From an uncultured Centipeda sp. (GTDB lineage: Bacteria; Bacillota; Negativicutes; Selenomonadales; Selenomonadaceae), in assembly GCA_905372865.1 (NCBI GenBank), contig CAJPQT010000001.1, positions 62,001-126,000 on the forward strand: 64,000 nucleotides of DNA, read 5' to 3'. Position numbers and translations under genes: made by a program. Shown here piece after piece: positions 26,501-32,071 of this stretch. The notes below the pieces were generated by a model that did not search any database, was not told where the DNA came from, and saw only the letters and a list, made by a program, of their open reading frames with translations. The stretch's first letter is position 1, and each line of letters opens with the position of its first letter.

Positions 26501-27318
26501 ACGTTCCGCAGAATACGTTAGAGGAAAAGGAAGACAGCGTTCTTTCTGCCGTCCGCGCCGATGAAGTGCTCCCGTCGGGCAAGGATGCCGACCGTGTTGC
26601 AGATGTGCTGAACTGGAAATATGATCTGCGCGGAACAGCGCAGATCCACGCCAAGACCAGCGTCACCGAGCTTAAGCGTCAGCAGGCAGCCGAGGAGGAG
26701 CCAATCGCTCCATTCCTGCCGGCTGTTGGGGATTCGGCAGATACACAGCAGGAATGGGAAGTGCCACGCTTCCTGCGCTCATCGGAACGAGAGCATCTAA
26801 CGCCGATGGAGCGCGGCACGGCGATGCACACCGTCATGCAGCAGCTCGACCTGTCGGATATCGCAAACATCTCCGCCATCGAGCGTCAACTCGACCAACT
26901 CGTCGAAAAGGGAATTCTCACGGAGGCGGAGCGCGGCATCATCGACATTGGGAATATATGGATATTCGTTTCGTCCAAACTCGGACGACGTATGCGTGCG
27001 GCAAAGGCAGTCTATCGCGAACTTCCCTTTGGCCGACTTCTTCCTGCACATCGCTACTATGCAGAAGCAACAGATGAAGACGATCAGATTTTTTTGCAGG
27101 GCATCATCGACGTTCTCTTTGAGGAGGAAAATGGTGACTACATCCTGCTCGACTACAAGACCGACCGTAAAATCTCCGCCACAACTGCGCGAGCCCGCTA
27201 TCAGTTCCAAATCGATCTTTACTGCGATGCCGTGAAGACCATCCTTGGAAAATCAGTAAAAGAATCCTATCTCTTCCTGCTTGATACAGGTACGGAAGTA
27301 AAGATGTGGGACACCTAA
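23530..27318 (+). CDS. addA: ATP-dependent helicase/nuclease subunit AddA
   Basis: 1262 residues, slightly longer than typical. Helicase motifs: FTADQQKAIE, Walker A AAAGSGKT (26-33), FTKAAASEM, Walker B VDEYQDTN, GDVKQSIYRFR, MSENFRS, MTIHRSKGLEFPIVF and YVAMTRAQEKL. The C-terminal nuclease has QGIIDVLFEEENGDYILLDYKTD, the conserved D and K of the RecB nuclease fold. It starts within the addB end and is the last gene of the repair operon; a strong terminator overlaps its stop codon. Confidence 0.96.
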   Translation: MAERMQFTADQQKAIETRGQNILVAAAAGSGKTRVLVERIISQVRAGTLSLDRILVLTFTKAAASEMRERIEAALNAEIDAIVEKGGALEEVAALERQRVLLTGADISTFHSFCQRLIQSHIDATEIPPTFRIASEQEIRLLKNDVFEQMIESEYENAAADAPEGFLPFSDAYGGVKGDDEKLQGEILALHAFSLSQPSPVTWLAAQGNERSDAPYWARNGFQTLADELEHGLSQVCTNYTAAIELLKSGGNDLRTPAAKCLEALAHNRGIYEDLHAELNGFVNGRQDSAWEAFLTQAAAAKKAKKNIPRKAVEDCDPEVGAQLKKLTEKIHAPWDGCIARLPATAQELCDTENAANAAIRQYARLTTAFHNAFQQKKMERGILDFSDLEHTALELLCRDPKQLQEDPTIAAPTEIADELRAHYDAIMVDEYQDTNGLQEGILRQIARENNRFIVGDVKQSIYRFRLADPSLFQHTYEVYRGDSAEGELVTMSENFRSRAEVLEPINEIFSQIMSKEAVDISYDVHARLNPGRVFAEPTKGTSLAGPLEINLLRADYSSDAEEQGEEERKAFEIEAHFIARRIQQLKSEGYVLHNGAPVQNKDIVILLRGAKERAGILLDALRKENIPAYADDTAGYFEASEIRMMLSLLAILDNARQDTPLTAVLVSPMIGMTMEDMAALRIHTPLGGIYDIMTGATTGEGLSDNLTEKAANALERIRRWRRCALVQSVPELLRLLYRETGYYNYVGGLPGGILRQANLRMLIDRAADFERTNERGLFRFLRYIDALKRRSTDLSVARTLGESEDVVRIMTIHRSKGLEFPIVFLANISGAFNTQDTRGDLLYHAHEGIGLRVYENSMTGRQKYDTMSRRKIKAVIQRETMAEEMRILYVAMTRAQEKLILTGTLNITRTGKDALEQLRENCLKYAQTEDTVFPKEAVLGAKCYLDWIALALMRHPDGAALFDDADEIAHRPPTNEKARFDLRLPHEDVHVPQNTLEEKEDSVLSAVRADEVLPSGKDADRVADVLNWKYDLRGTAQIHAKTSVTELKRQQAAEEEPIAPFLPAVGDSADTQQEWEVPRFLRSSEREHLTPMERGTAMHTVMQQLDLSDIANISAIERQLDQLVEKGILTEAERGIIDIGNIWIFVSSKLGRRMRAAKAVYRELPFGRLLPAHRYYAEATDEDDQIFLQGIIDVLFEEENGDYILLDYKTDRKISATTARARYQFQIDLYCDAVKTILGKSVKESYLFLLDTGTEVKMWDT

Positions 27319-27360
27319 AAACAGAGCAGTGACGCACAATACGTCACTGCTCTGTTTTTA
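27316..27360 (+). terminator. Terminator at the end of the addA operon (bidirectional)
   Basis: A perfect 19-bp inverted repeat (27316-27334 with 27342-27360), loop CACAATA, with runs of A and T at the ends so it can act in both directions. It includes the addA stop codon. Confidence 0.9.
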
Positions 27361-27701
27361 GAAATCGCTGATAAAATGAAGTCCGTCAGATTAGCATAGA
27401 TTTTTTCGTCCGATTGAGGCAGCAAATCCTCCACATAGCCAAAGCTAAGGAAGCGCAGTATTCTTCCACTGCCCGGAAACGCCGACGAGCTTATCCGGCG
27501 CAATGGCAAAGAGCGCCATCTGTGCCAGCCCCCCCGAGGGGGCAATGCGGTCAATCCGCTTCGGGAACTCGACCGTGCGTCCTACAGAAGCCGTGAACAA
27601 ATAGGTTTCGGAGACAGGATTCTCCGCCGCCTCTTGCCCGCATCCGACGAGCAGAAGAAGAAGGAGAAACAATGCGGTGAGCAGCACATTTCTTTTTTCA
27701 T
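27361..27701 (-). pseudogene. Broken ABC-transporter substrate-binding lipoprotein
   Basis: On the minus strand a signal sequence with lipobox (LTALFLLLLLLVGCGQE) leads into RTVEFPKRIDRIAP ... MALFAIAPDKLVGVSGQW, the N-terminal start of an iron/cobalamin-type periplasmic binding protein (PF01497-like). It is broken twice. After a good AGGAAAGGA site and ATG (27699-27701) a run of six A (27693-27698) puts the lipoprotein frame out by one base; seven A would restore MKKRNVLLTALF. The frame then stops at 27445, after about 80 of the usual 300 residues, and nothing recognisable follows before the addA terminator. Confidence 0.75.
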
Positions 27702-27720
27702 AAGCATTTTCCTTTCCTAA

Positions 27721-27749
27721 TTGAATCCTCCGAATTGCTGTGTTATCCT
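27721..27749 (+). promoter_or_regulatory. Promoter for the DUF364 gene
   Basis: TTGAAT (27721-27726), 17-base spacer, TATCCT (27744-27749) with an extended TG at 27741-27742. It lies between the divergent broken lipoprotein and the DUF364 gene. Confidence 0.65.
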
Positions 27750-27780
27750 AGAATCAATAGATCTGTGAGGAGGTATTTTC

Positions 27781-28560
27781 GTGAACTACTGGGATCTTTA
27801 CAATGAGATCATCGAGGGTCTCCCGCAGGATATCTGCATCGACGACTATGCCGTCAGCCGCCCGTGGACGTACGTGCGTGCAGGAAGTCTGGTCGGTGTC
27901 TGCATGACGATACCCGCATACAGCCGTCCTCGGCTGCGCAAGGAGAGCTTTCTCGGCTGTTCCCTGCGTGAGGCGGGGGAGTATGTGCGTTCGTGGCATG
28001 GGCAGGAGGCATCCATCGCCACGGCCGCCATCAACGCCTACTATAATCAGCCGTCGAAAGTACAGGCGATGCAGGGGTTTCACGGCGAGGATGCATCCGC
28101 TGAGACCCTAGATGAGCGCAAGAAACTCGAAGCATTCGCCATGTATACGGAGCAGATTCGCGGGAAGAAGGTTGCTGTCGTTGGGCATTTTCCAAACTTC
28201 CAAAAGAACTGGGAACCGATCTGCGATCTATCTATCCTTGAGATGCAGCCCGAATGGGGGGACTATCCTGCGGAGGCGGCTGAGTTTCTTCTGCCGCAGC
28301 AGAACTTCGTCTTTATGACGGGGGCGACCTTTGCCAACAAGACCATGCCGCGCCTCTTGGAACTCTCAAGGAATGCCGTGACCGTCCTCGTCGGTCCCTC
28401 CGTGCCGATGCATCCATGTCTTTTTGACTACGGAGCAGACGGACTTTCTGGGTTCACCGTAACCGATGCCACACTTGCCGCCGATCTCGTCCATTTCGGT
28501 TATGGAACCGATATTGCAAGCTGCGGCAAGATGGCGGATGTCCTTCCGCATGCCAGTTGA
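27781..28560 (+). CDS. DUF364/DUF4213 protein, putative heavy-metal chelation family
   Basis: 259 residues, start GTG behind GAGGAGGT. The N-terminal about 90 residues match the DUF4213 type (SLVGVCMTIPAY, ASIATAAINAYYN); the C-terminal half is the DUF364 Rossmann-like domain with KVAVVGHFPN, FVFMTGATFANKTMPRLLEL and VLVGPSVPMHP. The family is annotated as possibly metal-chelating and is often found beside iron or molybdate transporters. Here the neighbours are a broken metal-type binding protein and a relic of an outer-membrane protein, in line with this. No biochemical role is known. Confidence 0.85.
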   Translation: MNYWDLYNEIIEGLPQDICIDDYAVSRPWTYVRAGSLVGVCMTIPAYSRPRLRKESFLGCSLREAGEYVRSWHGQEASIATAAINAYYNQPSKVQAMQGFHGEDASAETLDERKKLEAFAMYTEQIRGKKVAVVGHFPNFQKNWEPICDLSILEMQPEWGDYPAEAAEFLLPQQNFVFMTGATFANKTMPRLLELSRNAVTVLVGPSVPMHPCLFDYGADGLSGFTVTDATLAADLVHFGYGTDIASCGKMADVLPHAS

Positions 28561-28567
28561 ATAACAT

Positions 28568-28617
28568 AACAGAGTTGCCGTACATTTTTGCAACATACAG
28601 CAACTCTGTTTTATTTG
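28568..28617 (+). terminator. Terminator after the DUF364 gene
   Basis: AACAGAGTTGC (28568-28578) pairs perfectly with GCAACTCTGTT (28600-28610), followed by TTATTTG. Confidence 0.75.
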
Positions 28618-28623
28618 TATTGA

Positions 28624-28701
28624 TTAGAACGTCATATCAACACAGAGAAGGAAGTTCGTGCCGTTGGCAGAGCTTTCCCATCTGTACCGGTAGTCCGTAA
28701 G
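28624..28701 (-). pseudogene. Relic of an outer-membrane beta-barrel protein C-terminus
   Basis: Read on the minus strand, 25 codons end in TAA at 28624 and give a final strand ...GTNFLLCVDMTF, with alternating hydrophobic residues and a terminal phenylalanine, the signature of the last strand of outer-membrane barrels. An in-frame stop lies just upstream (28702-28704) and no longer frame exists, so only the end of the gene survives. The parent may have been a porin or TonB-dependent receptor. Confidence 0.55.
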
Positions 28702-28771
28702 TTATGATGAAATGCAGGAATTATTTTCCTCGCATCGAATTAATCATAATAAAGAAAAGGAAGTGAATCAA

Positions 28772-29119
28772 ATGGCAGACTGTATCTTTTGCAAGATTGC
28801 ACAAGGAGAGATTCCTTCGACGAAGGTCTACGAGGATGCGCAGGTACTTGCGTTCCGCGATCTCGAGCCGCAGGCTCCGGAGCACGTTCTTGTTATACCA
28901 AAGAAGCACATCGCGAGCGTTTTGGAGTTCAGCGCAGAGGACAGCGAACTGGCAGCCCACATCCTAACAGAGGTGATTCCGAAGATTGCACGCTCACTCA
29001 GCATTGATGCCGGAGGGTTTCGGCTTGTAACAAATACAGGTTCGGATGGTGGGCAGACGGTCGGACATCTGCACTTTCATCTTCTTGGTGGACGTCCACT
29101 CACTTGGCCGCCGGGCTAA
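28772..29119 (+). CDS. hinT: HIT family nucleotide-binding protein (HinT type)
   Basis: 115 residues, typical length. The histidine triad HLHFHLLGG near the C-terminus binds the nucleotide alpha-phosphate; DCIFCKIAQGEIPS at the start and FRDLEPQAPEHVLVIPKKH are also typical. HinT enzymes hydrolyse adenosine phosphoramidates. The start ATG follows AAAGGAAGTG; upstream ATGs (28712) lack a ribosome site. In many Firmicutes it lies near rpsU/yqeY, as here. Confidence 0.95.
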   Translation: MADCIFCKIAQGEIPSTKVYEDAQVLAFRDLEPQAPEHVLVIPKKHIASVLEFSAEDSELAAHILTEVIPKIARSLSIDAGGFRLVTNTGSDGGQTVGHLHFHLLGGRPLTWPPG

Positions 29120-29140
29120 AGGACAATATCACATCGCATT

Positions 29141-29187
29141 AAGGCAGTGTTATGTCACGTTATATTGTGATAAATACTGCCTTTTTT
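29141..29187 (+). terminator. Terminator after hinT
   Basis: AAGGCAGT (29141-29148) pairs with ACTGCCTT (29176-29183); an inner arm (TATGTCAC with GTGATAA) extends the hairpin; a run of T follows. Confidence 0.8.
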
Positions 29188-29199
29188 GTTTAAGTTCCG

Positions 29200-29228
29200 T
29201 TGTGGGTAAACGATATTCTTAATATAAG
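29200..29228 (+). promoter_or_regulatory. Possible promoter for the 92-residue protein and tadA
   Basis: TTGTGG (29200-29205), 17-base spacer, TATAAG (29223-29228). TAGAAT at 29230-29235 is another possible -10. Both are weak matches, downstream of the hinT terminator. Confidence 0.4.
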
Positions 29229-29266
29229 ATAGAATAGTGTGGCAATATTGATAGGAGGTGTCAGCA

Positions 29267-29545
29267 ATGGTAGAACGTATTGAACGAGTGATGCGCATAA
29301 AGCGGCTTCGGTTCAACAACGATGAGTTGTTCGAACGGAGAAAAGGCTTCGAGGAGCGGGAACAGGGAGAATCGTTTGCTTCTATTTATGAAGATGAGAT
29401 AGAGAAGAAGAAAAAACGGCAGGCGGAAGACTCCTCCTCAAATCGCGCTTATCAACTTGAAGTGGGACGTCCTACGCAGTCTTTGTTCTATCAAGGGAAA
29501 GCTGATATTTCAGAGGTGAAGGGAAAACTGCCCCATGCCGGATGA
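29267..29545 (+). CDS. Hypothetical 92-residue charged protein
   Basis: Starts at ATG behind AGGAGGTG. The product is very charged: MVERIERVMRIKRLRFNNDE, then an E/K-rich helix (YEDEIEKKKKRQAEDSS) and a tail with GRPTQSLFYQGKADISEVKG. There is no signal peptide, membrane segment or metal motif. It overlaps the tadA start by 11 bases, so it is cotranslated with it. I do not recognise the family. Codon use is like the neighbours and the ribosome site is strong, so it is likely real. Confidence 0.75.
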   Translation: MVERIERVMRIKRLRFNNDELFERRKGFEEREQGESFASIYEDEIEKKKKRQAEDSSSNRAYQLEVGRPTQSLFYQGKADISEVKGKLPHAG

Positions 29546-30002
29546 CGTGCATGGAATGCGGCTTGCTCTCGCAGAGGCAGAACGGGCCTATGCACTTGGT
29601 GAGGTTCCCATTGGTGCCGTCATATTGGACGAGACGGGAACAGTCATTGCCAGTGGATATAATCTGCGTGAAATACAGCATGATGCAACGGCACATGCCG
29701 AGCTGATCGCCATACAGCGTGCGTGTCAGCGTCTCGGTCGATGGCGGCTCACGGGCATGACGCTCTATGTAACGATCGAGCCGTGTCCCATGTGTGCCGG
29801 TGCGATTGTTATGAGCCGCATCAGCCGCGTTGTTTACGGCAGTATGGATACAAAGGCAGGAGCCTGTGAGTCACTCTTTAACATCACAGGATGTCCCGCA
29901 TTGAACCATCAGCCCGAAATGCGTTCCGGCGTATTGGCAGATGAGTGTTCCGAGATCATTAGGCGCTTTTTTCGCGAACGTCGAAGCCGATCGCTGATCT
30001 GA
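29535..30002 (+). CDS. tadA: tRNA-specific adenosine deaminase TadA
   Basis: 155 residues. It converts adenosine to inosine at the wobble position of tRNA-Arg(ACG). Zinc site: HAE (H54, E56) and PCPMC (C84, C87). GEVPIGAVIL and SGVLADECSEIIRRFFRERR are typical of bacterial TadA. It overlaps the upstream hypothetical by 11 bases and is convergent with the zinc-binding protein gene, sharing a large terminator hairpin. Confidence 0.95.
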   Translation: MPDDVHGMRLALAEAERAYALGEVPIGAVILDETGTVIASGYNLREIQHDATAHAELIAIQRACQRLGRWRLTGMTLYVTIEPCPMCAGAIVMSRISRVVYGSMDTKAGACESLFNITGCPALNHQPEMRSGVLADECSEIIRRFFRERRSRSLI

Positions 30003-30006
30003 AATA

Positions 30007-30075
30007 TAGATTCCCCCCATGTAAAAGCCGTCCGCAGCATTTTGCTGCGGACGGCTTTTACATGGGGGGAATCTA
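30007..30075. terminator. 32-bp perfect palindromic bidirectional terminator
   Basis: Arms 30007-30038 and 30044-30075 are perfect inverted copies of 32 bases with a 5-base loop ATTTT. The core is GCCGTCCGCAGC with AAAA before and TTTT after, so it works as a terminator for tadA on the plus strand and for the zinc-binding protein gene on the minus strand. The outer arm contains the stop codon of the minus-strand gene. Confidence 0.9.
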
Positions 30076-30981
30076 GTTGAGTGCTTCCTTTAGTACCTGC
30101 ATATTCTTCTTCATGGTGTCAATATAGGCGTTCTTCGCCGCTGGTGTCGCTTCTCCCGTTACAACAGGATCCAGTGTATAGATCTTAGCTCCCGTCTCCC
30201 GTGCGATGGTCTCAGCGGCAGCAGGGGAGTACTGCGGCTCCGTAAAGAGAACCTTTGTGGGAAGGGCATTGACCTGTTCGATGGTCTCCTGCAGCTCCGT
30301 CGGGGTCGGCTCTGTTCCGGGTTCACGCTCAACAACGCCGATGATGTTCAGATTGAACTCCTTTGCAAAGTAGGGGAATGCCTCGTGGAACGTGACAATA
30401 TCCTTGTGCGGAACAGTATCGAGTGCCGCATGCATTTCACTCTTGAGCGAGGTGAGCTTTTCGATGTATGCTGCAGCGTTCTTCTCGTATGCCGCTGCAT
30501 GCGTAGGATCGGCTTCCTTGAGCTGATCGGCAATGTTACGTACCTGTGTGATCGCATCCGTGACACTCAGCCAGACATGGGGATTGTCCCCCTCCTCGTC
30601 ATCGTGAATGAGTTCGATGCCGCGCGAGGCATCAATAACCTTCAGCTTCTTCTGCTGCTCGGTCACCTTGTCCATGAAGTCCTCCATACCGGCGCCGTTG
30701 ATGACAAAAGCATCCGCCTTTTCAAGCGTTTTCATATCCTCTGTCATAAGCTGATAGTCATGCAGACAGCCCGTCTGCGGCTTCGTCATATTATATACTT
30801 CGACGCCGTCCACGCCGTCTGTAATGTTGATTGTCGCAACATACATGGGATAGAACGAGGTGACAATGCGGAACGGCTCTGCCGTTTTCTTCTCTGCAGG
30901 CTTGTCCGTGCCGCCGCAGCCGACAAGGGCAACGGAAAGGACAAGGAGCAGGAGAGATAAAATCTTGCTTGTACTACGCAT
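30073..30981 (-). CDS. Zinc/manganese ABC transporter substrate-binding lipoprotein (ZnuA/TroA family)
   Basis: 302 residues. Lipoprotein signal with LVGC (C22). Cluster A-I fold: metal ligands H74 (CLHDYQL), H135 (NPHVWLS), H199 (TFHEAFPYF) and D271 (LDPV), the three-histidine plus aspartate set of zinc-type ZnuA. A short acidic/His segment IHDDEEGD (125-132) lies where ZnuA has its His-rich loop. It binds the metal outside the inner membrane and delivers it to a permease. No permease or ATPase gene is adjacent; it is transcribed alone from a promoter at 31045-31074 with a palindromic site near the start point. Confidence 0.92.
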   Translation of the reverse strand: MRSTSKILSLLLLVLSVALVGCGGTDKPAEKKTAEPFRIVTSFYPMYVATINITDGVDGVEVYNMTKPQTGCLHDYQLMTEDMKTLEKADAFVINGAGMEDFMDKVTEQQKKLKVIDASRGIELIHDDEEGDNPHVWLSVTDAITQVRNIADQLKEADPTHAAAYEKNAAAYIEKLTSLKSEMHAALDTVPHKDIVTFHEAFPYFAKEFNLNIIGVVEREPGTEPTPTELQETIEQVNALPTKVLFTEPQYSPAAAETIARETGAKIYTLDPVVTGEATPAAKNAYIDTMKKNMQVLKEALN

Positions 30982-31025
30982 GGGTAACAGATCTCCTTAA
31001 AGCAGTTGAACATTATGTGAATTTG

Positions 31026-31037
31026 GTGAAATTTCAC
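31026..31037 (-). promoter_or_regulatory. 12-bp perfect palindrome at the transcription start, candidate operator
   Basis: GTGAAATTTCAC, perfectly symmetrical, lying just downstream of the -10 box of the zinc-binding protein gene, where a bound repressor would block initiation. A related half GTGAATTT is nearby at 31018-31025. A zinc or manganese regulator (Zur/MntR-type) is plausible from the gene it controls, but the sequence does not match a consensus I can vouch for. Confidence 0.5.
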
Positions 31038-31044
31038 GAGTAAA

Positions 31045-31074
31045 ATAATACCGCACACTGAGAGGTAATGTCAA
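31045..31074 (-). promoter_or_regulatory. Promoter of the zinc-binding protein gene
   Basis: On the minus strand TTGACA (31074-31069), 18-base spacer, TATTAT (31050-31045). Confidence 0.75.
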
Positions 31075-31179
31075 TATAAAATATAAAAAATTTTTATCAT
31101 TGCATACTATGTATAAATAGATGTTCAAGCGAACAGTTGATGATATCCTCAACTGTTTTGTGAAAATTTCATTACGCGA

Positions 31180-31209
31180 TTGACACGGATTATCCCTATG
31201 GAGTATAAT
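31180..31209 (+). promoter_or_regulatory. Promoter of rpsU
   Basis: TTGACA (31180-31185), 18-base spacer, TATAAT (31204-31209): both hexamers are consensus. Between this and the minus-strand promoter is AT-rich DNA with an inverted repeat AACAGTTGA/TCAACTGTT (31132-31157). Confidence 0.85.
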
Positions 31210-31266
31210 GTGCTTGCATCATTTATCGGTGCAACATTACTCCGCGCGTGGAGGGAGGGGAAATGC

Positions 31267-31449
31267 ATGGCAAATGAAATTAAGGTCGGCAAGAATGAGT
31301 CGATCGACAGTGCTCTCCGCCGCTTTAAGCGTATGTCACAGAAGGCCGGCACTCTTGCCGAAGTTCGAAAGCGTGAACATTACGAGAAACCGAGCGTTCG
31401 CCGCAAAAAGAAATCTGAGGCAGCGCGTAAACGCAAATACAGGGGCTGA
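31267..31449 (+). CDS. rpsU: 30S ribosomal protein S21
   Basis: 60 residues. MANEIKVGKNESIDSALRRF and KPSVRRKKKSEAARKRKYRG are typical S21. The ATG is preceded by GGAGGGG. A terminator hairpin between it and yqeY probably lowers expression of the downstream gene relative to the ribosomal protein. Confidence 0.96.
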   Translation: MANEIKVGKNESIDSALRRFKRMSQKAGTLAEVRKREHYEKPSVRRKKKSEAARKRKYRG

Positions 31450-31459
31450 TTGCAAAGAG

Positions 31460-31491
31460 ACATCCGTGGACGCTGTGCCACGGATGTTTTT
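31460..31491 (+). terminator. Terminator/attenuator between rpsU and yqeY
   Basis: ACATCCGTGG (31460-31469) pairs perfectly with CCACGGATGT (31478-31487), followed by TTTTCT. No new promoter is obvious before yqeY, so partial read-through is likely. Confidence 0.8.
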
Positions 31492-31525
31492 CTATTTTAC
31501 ATCTTCCATGAAAGGATGAAAAGCG

Positions 31526-31969
31526 ATGTCATTGATGGAGAAATTGACCGCAGATATGAAGGAAGCCATGAAGCAGGGGGAGAAGGAGCGTCTCTCCGTC
31601 ATCCGTCTCGTCCGTGGTGCTGTCCGTCAGGCTGAAATTGATGGGAAAAAGATACTGAGTGACGATGAGGTCATCGGTGTTATTACGAAGGAAGTGAAGA
31701 TGCGCCGTGACTCCATCGAGGAGTTTGAACGCGGCAAGCGCGCCGATCTTGTGAAAAAGGCGGAGGAAGAGATCTCCCTTCTGATGCCGTATCTTCCTTC
31801 GCAGCTCAGCATTGATGAAGTTAAAAAGATCGTTGAAGAAGCCGTTGCTGAGGTTGGTGCGACGACGACAAAGGACATGGGAAAGGTTATGGGCGCTCTC
31901 ATGCCACGTGTCAAAGGCCGCGCAGACGGAAAGCTCGTAAATGAAATTGTCCGCTCAATTCTAAAATAA
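31526..31969 (+). CDS. yqeY: YqeY/GatB-domain protein
   Basis: 147 residues. SLMEKLTADMKEAMKQGEK, LSVIRLVRGAVRQAEID and MGKVMGALMPRVKGRADG are hallmarks of the YqeY family, which shares the tail domain of GatB that binds tRNA. A role in tRNA-dependent amidotransfer is suggested but unproven for stand-alone YqeY. The rpsU-yqeY pair is common in Firmicutes. Confidence 0.94.
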   Translation: MSLMEKLTADMKEAMKQGEKERLSVIRLVRGAVRQAEIDGKKILSDDEVIGVITKEVKMRRDSIEEFERGKRADLVKKAEEEISLLMPYLPSQLSIDEVKKIVEEAVAEVGATTTKDMGKVMGALMPRVKGRADGKLVNEIVRSILK

Positions 31970-31987
31970 TCGATGTATTCCCTGTGG

Positions 31988-32027
31988 AAATCCCCGTACA
32001 TTCTTTTTGACAAAGGTGCGGGGATTT
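31988..32027 (+). terminator. Terminator after yqeY, overlapping the recA promoter
   Basis: AAATCCCCG (31988-31996) pairs with CGGGGATTT (32019-32027), followed by T then CG. The loop contains the -35 box of the next promoter. Confidence 0.65.
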
Positions 32028-32036
32028 TCGTATAAT
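32007..32036 (+). promoter_or_regulatory. Promoter of recA
   Basis: TTGACA (32007-32012), 18-base spacer, TATAAT (32031-32036), both consensus. The -35 lies in the loop and the spacer in the 3' arm of the yqeY terminator. No clear LexA box (CGAAC...GTTCG) is seen around it. Confidence 0.85.
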
Positions 32037-32071
32037 TGGGAAGAGAATAAAACCTTAAAGGAGTACATAAT

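Noticed and set aside
27315..27554. 79-codon minus-strand frame downstream of the broken lipoprotein
   Set aside because: Its start part is out-of-frame reading of the lipoprotein; the end runs through the addA terminator; no family resemblance.
31132..31157. Inverted repeat AACAGTTGA/TCAACTGTT as terminator or operator
   Set aside because: No T run of use and not placed on either promoter's core; function cannot be supported.
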